DNA from: CAXMST01 sp963712765
GTDB taxonomy: Bacteria > Actinomycetota > Thermoleophilia > Solirubrobacterales > 70-9
Direction of reading: 5' to 3'
DNA length: 64,000 nucleotides
Assembly: GCA_963712765.1 (NCBI GenBank)
Contig: CAVQIX010000006.1
Span: forward strand, 62,001 to 126,000
Shown: positions 33,102 to 41,132 of the stretch, piece after piece
Layout: each line of letters starts with the position of its first letter
Position numbering within the stretch: the first letter of the stretch is position 1
Notes under the pieces: generated by a model
Told to the model about the DNA's origin: nothing
What the model saw: the letters and a program-made list of their open reading frames with translations, nothing else
The model's database searches: none
Program-made: the position numbers and the translations under genes

Positions 33102-34076
33102 CTATTGTCGGGGACCGTTCGTCGCCGGCTTGGCGCCGAGAGCGCCCTCACGGATCAGCTTCGGCCCACCGCGCTCGGGGAATGGGATCTCGACCAGGTC
33201 GAAGTCGCGCGGAGCGATCACCGACGCGAACTCCTCGCGGGCCTGATCGAGGAGATCGGGAACGAAGTGGCGGGCCGAGATATGGACCAGGGCCAGCATT
33301 CGAACATCGGCGTCGGCCGCGAGCACCGCGGCCTGCCGCGCCGTCGAGTGCCCCGTCTCGGCGGCTCGATCGACCTCCTCATCGCCGAAGCTCGCGTCGT
33401 GGACCAGGAGATCGGCTTGCTCGGCGGCCTGCTTGGTTGCCGTGCAGGGGGCGGTGTCGCCGGTGATCACGAGGCGGCGCCCGGGCCGCGCGTCGCTCAT
33501 CACCTGCTCGGGGCGGACGGAGCCGTCGGAGCCCGGCACTTCCTCTCCGCTCTGCAGGCGGCCGAAGTCGGGTCCCTCCTCGACCCCGAGCTCGAGGGCG
33601 CGATCACGGTCGAAGCGTCCGGGCCGCTCCTCCTCGGTCAGCAGGTAGCCGTTGGCGGCGATCCGGTGCTCGACCCCGAACGCTTCCACCGAGTAGCCGG
33701 CGAAGTTGACCCGGCCCCCCGATTCGAGCTCGTCGACCCCGATCTCGAATCCGACCCGGCCCATCAGCCGCGACATCGCGGCGAACAGCTCGCGGAGCCC
33801 CCGCGGGCCGTAGATCATCAGGGGTTGGTCCCGATCCTGCATGTCCCAGGTCTTGATCAGCCCGGGCAGGCCGAGATAGTGGTCGGCGTGCAGATGGGTG
33901 ACGAAGATCTCGTGCGCCTGCACCAGTCCGGTCGAGCGCTGCATCTGCCGCTGTGTGCCCTCGCCGCAGTCGAACAGGAGCCGATCGGAGCCATGGCGGA
34001 CCAGGACCGAGGCGGTGTTGCGCCTGGCCGAGGGCACCGATCCCCCGGTGCCGAGAAAGACCACTTCGAGGTGCAT
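33102..34076 (-). CDS. rnz: Ribonuclease Z
   Basis: 324 residues of metallo-beta-lactamase fold with the HLHADH motif at 61-66, the FLGTGGSVPS start and the VHDASF and ISARHF segments of the RNase Z group. It cuts the 3' trailer from tRNA precursors without an encoded CCA. A tRNA gene lacking CCA lies next door on the opposite strand, which fits. Confidence 0.94.
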   Translation of the reverse strand: MHLEVVFLGTGGSVPSARRNTASVLVRHGSDRLLFDCGEGTQRQMQRSTGLVQAHEIFVTHLHADHYLGLPGLIKTWDMQDRDQPLMIYGPRGLRELFAAMSRLMGRVGFEIGVDELESGGRVNFAGYSVEAFGVEHRIAANGYLLTEEERPGRFDRDRALELGVEEGPDFGRLQSGEEVPGSDGSVRPEQVMSDARPGRRLVITGDTAPCTATKQAAEQADLLVHDASFGDEEVDRAAETGHSTARQAAVLAADADVRMLALVHISARHFVPDLLDQAREEFASVIAPRDFDLVEIPFPERGGPKLIREGALGAKPATNGPRQ

Positions 34077-34159
34077 GACAGAGCAAGCCTATGGCGGTCG
34101 GCGGGCGGCGGCGCTCAGGGTGGAGAGCGGTGCTGATCACCTAAGCTCCCTGCCGCCAA

Positions 34160-34233
34160 GCGCCCGTAGCTCAGCTGGATAGAGCGCCGCCCTCCGGAGG
34201 CGGAGGTCGCAGGTTCGAATCCTGCCGGGCGTG
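34160..34233 (+). tRNA. tRNA-Arg (anticodon CCG)
   Basis: A 74-base cloverleaf: acceptor stem GCGCCCG with CGGGCGT (one G-U pair at the end), D-arm AGCTCAGCTGGATAGAGC, anticodon stem CCGCC/GGCGG around the loop CTCCGGA with anticodon CCG at 34194-34196, and T-arm AGGTTCGAATCCT. CCA is not encoded. It reads CGG codons. No integrase or direct repeat is near, so it does not look like an attachment site in use. Confidence 0.95.
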
Positions 34234-34306
34234 CTCCGCTTCAGCAATCGACATTCGGATGCTCGGCCGCTCGCCACCCCGCCGGGCCTGATCTAGGCTC
34301 CCGCCC

Positions 34307-35482
34307 GTGCTCAAGCGCCTGCCCCAGCCCCCCGAGCGCCTGCGGACGCGGGTTCTCTCTGTCGGGCCGATTCCCCCCGAGTGGGGCGGGACGCTGCGCG
34401 GTGGCGTGACCCGATTCCATGCCTCCCTGCTCGGCGAGTGGAAGCGCAGGCCGTGGCGGTACCGGATCGACCCGGTGGGGGCCCTGATCCCACCCCCGCA
34501 GCGTCTCAAGCGCTGGAAGGCGGATCGGCGCTCCCCGGTGCCGGTCTTCATGCAGCCCGAGGACGCCCGGCCGCGCCGCTTCACGCGGATCCTGCTCGAG
34601 GAGCGCACCAGGCCTGACCTCGTCATCGTCAACAACGTCGCCGCCTTCGCTCCCGCGCGCTACAGCCGGGTACACGACCACGTCGCTCCCGGTATTCCGC
34701 AACTCGGGATCGTCCATGCCTGGCATCAGGTGACGATGAAGCGGGATCCAGAGCGGGCCCGCAAGAACCGCGAGGCCGCCCAGGACGCGCTCGACCGCCT
34801 CGCCGCGGTCGCGTTCGGCTCCGAGCACTGCCGCTCGGAGGGCAGCTCGCTCGGCTTCACCTACCCCGAGCGCCAGGAGGTGATCCCCTACCCGCTGCAG
34901 GACGCCTACATGGCGCCGATCGACGTCGGCGGCCATCGCGAGGGCGTCCTCTTCCTCGGCAGCCTCAACGCCCGCAAGAACCCCGGGTTGCTGCTGGAGG
35001 CGGTGGCCGAGATCCCCGGACTCCCGCTGACCTTTGCCGGCGAGGGCGAGGAGGAGGTGCCCCTGCGGGAGCGGGCCGCCGAGCTCGGGATTTCCGGCCG
35101 GGTCGATTTCATCGGACACCAGGATCCGGAGGTCCACGTCGAGAGGATGCGCGAGCTCGTCCGCTCGGCGCGAGCCCTATGTCTGCCGTCCCAGTCGGAG
35201 TCGTTCGGGATCGTGATGATCGAGGCGCTAGCGGCCGGCACTCCGGTGGTCGGGTTCGGCCCAACCTTCACCGAGATTCGCGACGCCGTAGGGATCGAGA
35301 TCGGAGAGCCGACCTGGGACCCGGACCGCGAGGCGATCGGCGCCGCGCTGGAGGGGGTGCTCGCCGTCGAGTGGAACCGCGGCGAGCTGCGCAAGCGGGC
35401 GACCGCGGTGTTCTCGCCGGCGAAGATCGCGAAACGATACGCAGCGCTCGCGCGCGAGCTCGCGCGGCAGCGGGCCAGGTAG
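34307..35482 (+). CDS. Glycosyltransferase, GT4-like
   Basis: 391 residues from a GTG. It has a GT-B fold: the N-terminal domain opens with VLSVGPIPPEWGGTLRGGV and the C-terminal domain carries GVLFLGSLNARKNP and the nucleotide-sugar motif SESFGIVMIEALAAGTPVVG. Members transfer a sugar from a nucleotide donor to glycolipids or polysaccharides. Together with the CDP-sugar genes downstream on the other strand it suggests a small surface glycan locus. Confidence 0.88.
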   Translation: MLKRLPQPPERLRTRVLSVGPIPPEWGGTLRGGVTRFHASLLGEWKRRPWRYRIDPVGALIPPPQRLKRWKADRRSPVPVFMQPEDARPRRFTRILLEERTRPDLVIVNNVAAFAPARYSRVHDHVAPGIPQLGIVHAWHQVTMKRDPERARKNREAAQDALDRLAAVAFGSEHCRSEGSSLGFTYPERQEVIPYPLQDAYMAPIDVGGHREGVLFLGSLNARKNPGLLLEAVAEIPGLPLTFAGEGEEEVPLRERAAELGISGRVDFIGHQDPEVHVERMRELVRSARALCLPSQSESFGIVMIEALAAGTPVVGFGPTFTEIRDAVGIEIGEPTWDPDREAIGAALEGVLAVEWNRGELRKRATAVFSPAKIAKRYAALARELARQRAR

Positions 35483-35496
35483 GCGTCGCCGCCGGC

Positions 35497-35820
35497 TCAG
35501 CCGAGATCCATCTCGCGCCTGATCCGGTGCTCGCCGTAGAGGCTGCCGGGCGGGCCGAGGGTGACGATCACGATCGCGGGGAACCACCAGCCCCAGCGGT
35601 CCTCGCCCACGCCTTTGACGCAGAGGAACATCAGGATCAGAAAGCCGGCGCCGTGGGTTGGGCCCAGAACCCCGACCAGCCCTTCGTTGTCGGTCAGGCT
35701 CGCGTAGACGAGCGGGATCAGGAACAGGAAGTCGACGATGGCGACGATCCGGATCCAGTTCAGGAGCTTGAGGGTCCGCGCGGTCTCCGAGGTCACGTTC
35801 CCGGCTGGGGAATCACTCAT
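35497..35820 (-). CDS. Small integral membrane protein, DUF3817 family
   Basis: 107 residues from the ATG at 35820, which overlaps the epimerase stop as ATGA. Three membrane segments are visible (about 20-40, 50-68, 75-93) with the LGPTHGAGFLILMF pattern of DUF3817. The function of the family is unknown. It closes the operon and converges on the glycosyltransferase. Confidence 0.8.
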   Translation of the reverse strand: MSDSPAGNVTSETARTLKLLNWIRIVAIVDFLFLIPLVYASLTDNEGLVGVLGPTHGAGFLILMFLCVKGVGEDRWGWWFPAIVIVTLGPPGSLYGEHRIRREMDLG

Positions 35821-36785
35821 GGCCGTACCTCGGGACGCTCCCGGTACCACTCCAGGGTCCGGCCGATCCCCTCCTCGAGCGAGACCGCCGGCGACCAGCC
35901 GCAGAGCTCGCGGAGCTTGGTCGCATCGACGTACTGCCTGTCGATCTCGCCCTCGGGGTTGCCCTCGCCGCGGATCTCGGGCTCGACCCCCGTCCCGGCC
36001 AGGCGGGTGATCGTCTCGACGACCTCGAGCACGCTGTAGGGACGCTCCCCGCCGGCGTTGAACGCCTCGCCCCTGACCTCGTCGCGGTCGAGTCCATCGG
36101 CGATGGCCAGGTAGGCGGACGCGGCGTCCTCGACATAGAGCAGATCACGAACCGGGCTTCCGTCGGATCGCAGCACCGGCGAGCGGCCATCGATCGCGCC
36201 GCAGACCGTCTCGGGCACCAGCCGGGAGAAGTTGAGGTCACCACCGCCGTAGATGTTGGCGAAGCGGGTGACCGCGACCGGCAGCCCGTAGCTGGGCCAC
36301 CAGGCGCGGGCGATCAGATCGGCGGCCGCCTTCGACGCCTCATACGGCGCCGTCGGTTGCAGCGCGAAGTCCTCCCGGTAGGGGAGTTCCTCGTGGGCGC
36401 CGTAGGCCTTGTCGGAGGAGGCGAACACGAAGCGCTCCACCCGATGCTCCTGCGCTGCGCCGAGCAGCGTCCAGGTGCCGCGGACGTTGGTCTCCAGGGC
36501 CGAGATCGGATCGGACTGCACGGTCCCGACGATGGTCTCTGCCGCCAGGTGGAAGACCGAGTCGATCTGGCGCTCGGCGATCAGACGGCCGACCAGCTCA
36601 CCGTCGATCAGGTCGCCTCCTTGCTCGTCGACCCGATTCCCGATCCCGATCATCGCCAGGGTCGAGGGCTTCTCGCGCGGACTGCGGCGGTCGAGGCTGG
36701 TGACCTCTACGCCGCGGTCGAGCAGCGCCTTGCAGAGCCAGGCGCCGACGAAGCCGCGTCCGCCGGTGACCAGGGCGCGCTTCAT
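35817..36785 (-). CDS. NAD-dependent sugar epimerase/dehydratase, CDP-glucose 4,6-dehydratase-like
   Basis: 322 residues from the ATG at 36785 (ATGA overlap with the cytidylyltransferase stop). The Rossmann motif is GGRGFVG (8-14) and the catalytic pair is YxxxK in PYEASKAAA, with the preceding Ser/Thr in FASSDKAYG. The DKAYG and YGGGDLNFSRLVPETV patterns match the RfbG type, which makes CDP-4-keto-6-deoxyglucose. Coupling to an RfbF-like gene supports this. RfbH or other next-step enzymes are absent. Confidence 0.87.
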   Translation of the reverse strand: MKRALVTGGRGFVGAWLCKALLDRGVEVTSLDRRSPREKPSTLAMIGIGNRVDEQGGDLIDGELVGRLIAERQIDSVFHLAAETIVGTVQSDPISALETNVRGTWTLLGAAQEHRVERFVFASSDKAYGAHEELPYREDFALQPTAPYEASKAAADLIARAWWPSYGLPVAVTRFANIYGGGDLNFSRLVPETVCGAIDGRSPVLRSDGSPVRDLLYVEDAASAYLAIADGLDRDEVRGEAFNAGGERPYSVLEVVETITRLAGTGVEPEIRGEGNPEGEIDRQYVDATKLRELCGWSPAVSLEEGIGRTLEWYRERPEVRP

Positions 36786-37516
36786 CGCGCGCCCGCCCGC
36801 TGCCAGATGCGCCACGGGGCTTCGTCGTCGTGCCAGAGGTCGTTGAGCAGCACCGAGTCCTTGTAGGTGTCCATGCAGTCCCAGAACCCCGCGTGGCGGT
36901 AGCCGCGAAGTTCGCCCTCGGCTGCCAGTCGCTCCAGCGGCCGGCGCTCGAGCACCGAGTCGGGCTCGAGGTAGTCGAGGACGCGCGGCTCCATGAAGAA
37001 GAAGCCGCCGTTGATCCACTGGTCCATCCGCGGCTTCTCGATGAAGCCGCTGACGCGGTCGTCCTCGCCCATCACCGCCACCCCCCATTGGGAGTGGGGC
37101 CGTACGAGCGTCAGCGTCGCGGCTCGCCCGTGACCGTGGTGGAAGTCCAGTGCCGCTCCCAGATCGACGTCGGCGACGCCGTCCGCGTAGGTCAGAGCGA
37201 AGGTGCCGTTGCTCAGAACGGCCCCCGCGAGTGCCACGCGCCCGCCGGTCGGGGTGTCCTCGCCGGTGTCGAGGCACCCCACCTCCACGCCCTCGGGCCA
37301 GCGCTCGGCGGCGACGAAGTCCTCGATCAGGTCACGCTTGTATCCCGTCAGCAGATGGAATCGCCGGAAGCCCTGGGCGGCGTAGATCTGGATCACATGC
37401 CAGACGATCGGTCTGCCGCCGATCTCGACCAACGGCTTGGGGATCTCGTGGGTGTGCTCCTGCAGCCGGGTACCGCGGCCGCCGCAGAGGATCGCTACCG
37501 GCTCGCGCCGCTCCAC
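36782..37516 (-). CDS. rfbF: Glucose-1-phosphate cytidylyltransferase
   Basis: 244 residues. The nucleotide loop CGGRGTRLQE, then KPLVEIGGRPIVWHV, LTYADGVADVD, WINGGFFFMEP and FWDCMDTYKD are the RfbF signature. It makes CDP-glucose from glucose 1-phosphate and CTP. It lies 32 bases after the sulfur-carrier gene on the same strand, so it could be read from the SAM-controlled promoter, although a separate promoter cannot be excluded. Confidence 0.92.
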   Translation of the reverse strand: MERREPVAILCGGRGTRLQEHTHEIPKPLVEIGGRPIVWHVIQIYAAQGFRRFHLLTGYKRDLIEDFVAAERWPEGVEVGCLDTGEDTPTGGRVALAGAVLSNGTFALTYADGVADVDLGAALDFHHGHGRAATLTLVRPHSQWGVAVMGEDDRVSGFIEKPRMDQWINGGFFFMEPRVLDYLEPDSVLERRPLERLAAEGELRGYRHAGFWDCMDTYKDSVLLNDLWHDDEAPWRIWQRAGAR

Positions 37517-37548
37517 CGGCTCCCACGCTCCTCGGGCCGGGTTCGGGC

Positions 37549-37824
37549 TCAGGATCCGCCGGCGACGGCCGGCAGGATCGTGACCTCGGCGCCCTCGGCG
37601 ACGGAGGTATCGAGCCCGTCCTGGAAGCGGATGTCCTCGCCCGCGACGTAGACGTTGACGAAGCGGCGCAGGTCACCGTTCTCCGTGATCCGGTCCTTGA
37701 GGCCCTCGTGCGCGGCGAAGACGGCGTCGAGCGCCTCTCCCACGGTACCCCCGTCGACCTCGATCTGACCCTCGCCGCCGGTAGCGGGTCGGAGCTGTGC
37801 GGGAATCTTGACGGTTACTGCCAT
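37549..37824 (-). CDS. MoaD/ThiS-family sulfur carrier protein (CysO-like)
   Basis: 91 residues with the beta-grasp fold (MAVTVKIPAQLRP, GEALDAVF, FVNVYVAGEDIR, AEVTILPAVAGG). The C-terminus is Gly-Gly followed by one extra Ser, so the protein must probably be trimmed to expose Gly-Gly before an E1-like enzyme can form the thiocarboxylate. ILPAV-GG at the end is the pattern of mycobacterial CysO. It follows the threonine-synthase-like gene by 76 bases with an AGGAAAGG site and no terminator between them. Confidence 0.88.
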   Translation of the reverse strand: MAVTVKIPAQLRPATGGEGQIEVDGGTVGEALDAVFAAHEGLKDRITENGDLRRFVNVYVAGEDIRFQDGLDTSVAEGAEVTILPAVAGGS

Positions 37825-37900
37825 GGCCTTTCCTGGTGGTCGGGTGGTGGGTTGCTCGGGGCCGGAAGCTAGCAGCGCGGCGGTCCCGTCTCTGATCCGC

Positions 37901-39142
37901 TCAGGCCGTGACGGCCTCGGGAGCGCTCACCTTTGCGGCGAAATCGCTGAGGCTCGGAGCGATCTCGTGCATCTCGAAGCCCTCGCGGACCGCGTCGAGC
38001 GTCTTCAGGCCCTCGCCGGTGATGTAGACGACGACCGAATCGCCGGCGCCGATCTCACCGGAGTCCGCGAGTCTCGCCAGCGTCGCGGTGGTCACGCCTC
38101 CTGCGGTCTCGGTGAACACACCCGTGGTCTCTGCGAGCAGGCGGATTCCGGCCCGGATCTCCTCATCGCTGACCGCGGTGACCGAACCACCCGTCGAGCG
38201 GGCAAGATCGAGCGCGTAAGGCCCGTCGGCGGGGGTCCCGATCGCCAGGCTCTTGGCGATCGTGTCGGGCTTTACCGGCCGGCATACGTCGTGACCGTCT
38301 GCGTAGGCCTGTGCGACCGGCCCGCATCCGGACGCCTGGGCGCCGTGGAAGCTCGGAAGATCACCCTCGATCAGACCGAGATCGAGCCACTCGCTAAAGC
38401 CGCGGCCGATCTTGGTGAAAAGGGAGCCAGAGGCGATCGGCGAGACGACCTTGTCCGGCAGGCGCCAGTTGAGCTGCTCGGCCGTCTCGTATGCCAGCGT
38501 CTTCGACCCCTCGGCGTAGTAGGGGCGGATGTTGACGTTGACGAACGCCCAGCCCCGCTCCTGTGCGATCTCGGTGCAGAGCCGGTTGACATCGTCGTAG
38601 TTGCCGTCGACCCCAACCAACTCGGTGCCGTAGACCGCGGTCGCGAGCAGCTTCTGCTCCTCGAGGTCGGCGGGGACGAAGACATAGGAGGCGAGACCGG
38701 CGGCCGCAGCGTGCGCGGCGACCGCGTTGGCAAGGTTGCCGGTCGAGGCGCAGGCGACGGTCTCGAAGCCGAGCTCGATCGCCTTCGCCAGGGCCACGGC
38801 GACGACCCGGTCCTTGAAGCTGTGGGTCGGGTTGGCGGCGTCGTTCTTGATCCAGATCTCGCCGACGCCGAGCCGCTCGGCGAGGCGGTCGGCCCTGACC
38901 AGGGGGGTCAAGCCGGGCTGCAGCGTGTCCGCCGGACGCCCGGCGAAGGGCAGGAAGTCGGAGTAGCGCCAGATCGAGTCGGGCCCGGCCTGGATCTTGC
39001 GCTTGACCTCCGTCGCATCGAGACCACTGAAGTCATAGTCGACCTCCAGCGGTCCGAAGCACTGGTCACAGACGAACAGGGCCTCCAGGGGGTAGCTCTG
39101 GCCGCATTCCTTGCATTTGAGGGCGGTAGCCGGCATTTTCAA
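37901..39142 (-). CDS. thrC: Threonine synthase-like PLP enzyme under SAM control
   Basis: 413 residues of fold type II. A zinc ribbon (Cys10, Cys13, Cys25, Cys28) leads into the PLP domain with Lys110 in NPTHSFKDRV, the STGNLANAVAAHAA phosphate loop region and GSLFTKIGRGF. By family it takes O-phosphohomoserine and releases phosphate to form threonine. Its leader is a SAM-I riboswitch and the next gene is a sulfur carrier, so it may instead replace the phosphate with sulfur to make homocysteine. The sequence alone does not decide; the symbol reflects family only. Confidence 0.85.
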   Translation of the reverse strand: MKMPATALKCKECGQSYPLEALFVCDQCFGPLEVDYDFSGLDATEVKRKIQAGPDSIWRYSDFLPFAGRPADTLQPGLTPLVRADRLAERLGVGEIWIKNDAANPTHSFKDRVVAVALAKAIELGFETVACASTGNLANAVAAHAAAAGLASYVFVPADLEEQKLLATAVYGTELVGVDGNYDDVNRLCTEIAQERGWAFVNVNIRPYYAEGSKTLAYETAEQLNWRLPDKVVSPIASGSLFTKIGRGFSEWLDLGLIEGDLPSFHGAQASGCGPVAQAYADGHDVCRPVKPDTIAKSLAIGTPADGPYALDLARSTGGSVTAVSDEEIRAGIRLLAETTGVFTETAGGVTTATLARLADSGEIGAGDSVVVYITGEGLKTLDAVREGFEMHEIAPSLSDFAAKVSAPEAVTA

Positions 39143-39165
39143 CTGCTCCTTCGGTTCGATCTACG

Positions 39166-39194
39166 AAAAAGACCTCTGCCTGTGTGAGCAGAGG
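39166..39194 (-). terminator. Expression-platform terminator of the SAM riboswitch
   Basis: A 9-base stem (GACCTCTGC with GCAGAGGTC) and a 6-base loop are followed by five T residues. The 5' arm GCTCACA region can instead pair with TGTGAGC at the 3' edge of the aptamer P1 stem, giving the antiterminator. It lies 24 bases before the thrC-like start. Confidence 0.9.
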
Positions 39195-39213
39195 TCCCGA
39201 AAGAGAGCCTTCG

Positions 39214-39327
39214 CTCACATCTTTCAGGTCATCCACCTGATGGAATTGGCACCTTTCCTCGGACTTGCGTCCTTCGGATGGTTGCCGGGGTTTCTAAGGG
39301 CCATTTCCCTCCACCCCTCGCGATGTG
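39214..39327 (-). ncRNA. SAM-I (S-box) riboswitch aptamer
   Basis: The minus strand reads CACATC (P1 5' arm), GGAGGGAAATGGCCC, GAAACCCCGGCAACC, GGACGCAAGTCC (P3 hairpin), AGGTGCCAATTCC, a P4 hairpin with GATGACCTGAAA, and GATGTG (P1 3' arm). These are the conserved S-box elements in order. SAM would hold P1 closed, free the GCTCAC segment for the terminator and stop transcription, so the downstream genes are OFF when SAM is high. Confidence 0.95.
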
Positions 39328-39346
39328 GCGGTCTATGTTTCCGCGC

Positions 39347-39352
39347 AATATA
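39347..39352 (-). promoter_or_regulatory. Extended -10 promoter of the riboswitch transcript
   Basis: TATATT preceded by TGG gives the extended -10 form TGnTATATT. Transcription would start near 39340, a few bases before the aptamer P1 stem. The -35 box is weak, which the extended -10 can offset. Confidence 0.65.
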
Positions 39353-39397
39353 CCAGCCGATCGGCGGAATTGGCGGGGGTTCGGTCGGGCGGTGACG

Positions 39398-39403
39398 TAA
39401 CCT
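39398..39403 (+). promoter_or_regulatory. Possible -10 element upstream of corA
   Basis: TAACCT lies 9 bases before an ATG at 39413 and 40 bases before the corA start. It is divergent from the riboswitch promoter. No strong -35 is seen. Confidence 0.3.
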
Positions 39404-39412
39404 AGTCCGACG

Positions 39413-39511
39413 ATGGAAGCGACTGTGGAGCAGGTGAGCGGCGATGCCGAACCTTCCGAAGCCGAGACTGCGGCGCTCGGATCGCTCCCGCGATCTCTCC
39501 CCGCCGCCTGA
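39413..39511 (+). CDS. Possible leaderless small upstream ORF overlapping corA
   Basis: A 32-residue frame (MEATVEQVSGDAEPSEAE...) opens 9 bases after a TAACCT hexamer and runs across the corA start codon in another frame, ending inside corA. Leaderless upstream ORFs that tune the next gene are known in Actinobacteria. It has no recognisable homology and could be chance. Confidence 0.3.
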   Translation: MEATVEQVSGDAEPSEAETAALGSLPRSLPAA

Positions 39512-40451
39512 GACGCGTCCCTGCGAGCCCAACGTCGAGATCATCGACGGGCCCGGCCTGCGCTGGGTCAACATCGAGAGCCCGAGCCCGCTCGAGTGGG
39601 AGTGGCTGCAGGAGAACTTCGACTTCCACGCGCTCGATCTCGAGGACGTGGTCAGCCGCAACCAGCGGCCGAAGATCGACGAGTACCCCGACTACGTCTT
39701 CATCGTCCTCCACTTCCCCGTCTACGACGCCAAGGTCGGGCGGCTGAACGTCGGCGAGCTCGACGTCTTCGTCGGCCCCGACTTCCTCGTCACGATCCCC
39801 AACCAGCCGCTGCATCCGCTCGAGTACCTGTTCGAGCGCTGTCGCAGTGAGGAGGAGCTGCGCGACAGGCTCTTCGCCCGCGGGGCCGGCTACCTGCTGT
39901 ACCGCGTCGTCGACGACGGCTTCGACTACTGCTTTCCGATGCTGCGCAAGATCGGCAACAAGCTCGACGTGATCGAGGACGCGATCTTCGATGAGGGCCG
40001 CTCCCAGGAGGTCGTCCGCGACATCTCCGAGGTCAAGCAGGAGATCATCAACTTCCGCAAGGTCATCCGCCCGCAGCGTCCCGTCCTCCGGGACCTGGAG
40101 AAGATCAAGGGCCGCTTCCTGGCGCCCGACTTCGACCTCGAGATCTACTTCGACGACATCGTCGACGCCCACGAGCGGATATGGGACATGCTCGAGAACT
40201 ACAAGGAGATGATCGAGGGCCTCGAGGACACCAACGAGTCGGTCCTCAACCACCGGGTCAACGAGATCCTCCGCGTCCTTACCTCGATCAGCGTCATCGT
40301 CCTACCGCTGACCCTGATCGCGAGCATCTGGGGGATGAACGTCGGCGTACCCGGCGAGGGCGATAGCGGCGACTTCTTCGTCGTCATCGCGCTGATGGTC
40401 GTGATCCTGATCGGGATGCTGACCTACTTCCGCCGCCGCGACTGGCTCTAG
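39444..40451 (+). CDS. corA: CorA-type magnesium/divalent cation transporter
   Basis: 335 residues. A large cytoplasmic alpha/beta domain is followed by a long helix and two membrane helices at the C-terminus. The GMN pore motif is at 297-299 (IWGMNVGVP), and the protein ends in a basic RRRDWL tail that faces the cytoplasm. CorA forms pentamers and imports Mg2+ or Co2+. Divergent from the SAM riboswitch. Confidence 0.94.
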   Translation: MPNLPKPRLRRSDRSRDLSPPPETRPCEPNVEIIDGPGLRWVNIESPSPLEWEWLQENFDFHALDLEDVVSRNQRPKIDEYPDYVFIVLHFPVYDAKVGRLNVGELDVFVGPDFLVTIPNQPLHPLEYLFERCRSEEELRDRLFARGAGYLLYRVVDDGFDYCFPMLRKIGNKLDVIEDAIFDEGRSQEVVRDISEVKQEIINFRKVIRPQRPVLRDLEKIKGRFLAPDFDLEIYFDDIVDAHERIWDMLENYKEMIEGLEDTNESVLNHRVNEILRVLTSISVIVLPLTLIASIWGMNVGVPGEGDSGDFFVVIALMVVILIGMLTYFRRRDWL

Positions 40452-40490
40452 ACGCGGCGACCCCGAGCGGAGCGCGTAGGATCGGAGGTC

Positions 40491-41132
40491 ATGGAAGCGG
40501 CCGCGCCGATGCCTCGCCTAGCCAGTATCAACGTGGCCAAGATGCGCCTGATCGTGCTCAACGGTGAGCCGACCAAGACCGGGATCTACAAGTATCCGGT
40601 CGAGGGTACCCAGCCCCTTCGAGAGAACCAGGTCGGCGCCGACCGGCAGGGCAACTACGAGGTCCACGGCGGGTTCGACAAGGCGGTCTACGCCTACGCC
40701 GCCGAGGACTACGAGTGGTGGGGCGAGGAGCTGGGCCGGGTGCTGGGGCCCGCCACCTTCGGCGAGAACCTGACTACCGAGGGCATCGATCTCGCCAACT
40801 CCGTGGTAGGTGATCGCTGGAGGCTGGGCACCGCCACCCTGGAGGTCTCCGAGCCGCGCATTCCCTGCAGCAAGCTCGCTCACAAGATGGAGGACCCGAC
40901 CTTCGTCAAGCGATTCGCCCGGGCCCTGCGGCCGGGGGCCTACCTGCGGATCGTCGACGAGGGCACTATCGAGGCCGGAGATGAGATCGAGGTTCTATCC
41001 CGGCCCGATCACGACGTGACCATGGAGTTGATCTGCCGGGCCTACTTCGGCGAGCCTGATCTCGCTCCGAGGCTCCTTGCCGCCGATGCTCTGCCCGTCG
41101 AGTGGCGGCAGTGGGCCGAGTCGAAGTCCTAG
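40491..41132 (+). CDS. MOSC domain protein (YiiM-like)
   Basis: 213 residues. The MOSC core shows VHGGFDKAVYAYAAEDY, FGENLTTEG and the conserved cysteine Cys126 in SEPRIPCSKLA, which in this family binds sulfur or the molybdenum cofactor. YiiM homologues reduce N-hydroxylated compounds. The stop overlaps the stop of the small membrane protein gene on the other strand. Confidence 0.9.
   Translation: MEAAAPMPRLASINVAKMRLIVLNGEPTKTGIYKYPVEGTQPLRENQVGADRQGNYEVHGGFDKAVYAYAAEDYEWWGEELGRVLGPATFGENLTTEGIDLANSVVGDRWRLGTATLEVSEPRIPCSKLAHKMEDPTFVKRFARALRPGAYLRIVDEGTIEAGDEIEVLSRPDHDVTMELICRAYFGEPDLAPRLLAADALPVEWRQWAESKS

Noticed and set aside
34160..34233. tRNA-Arg as an integration (att) site with an island downstream
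   Set aside because: No integrase, no direct repeat of the tRNA end and no change in gene style nearby.
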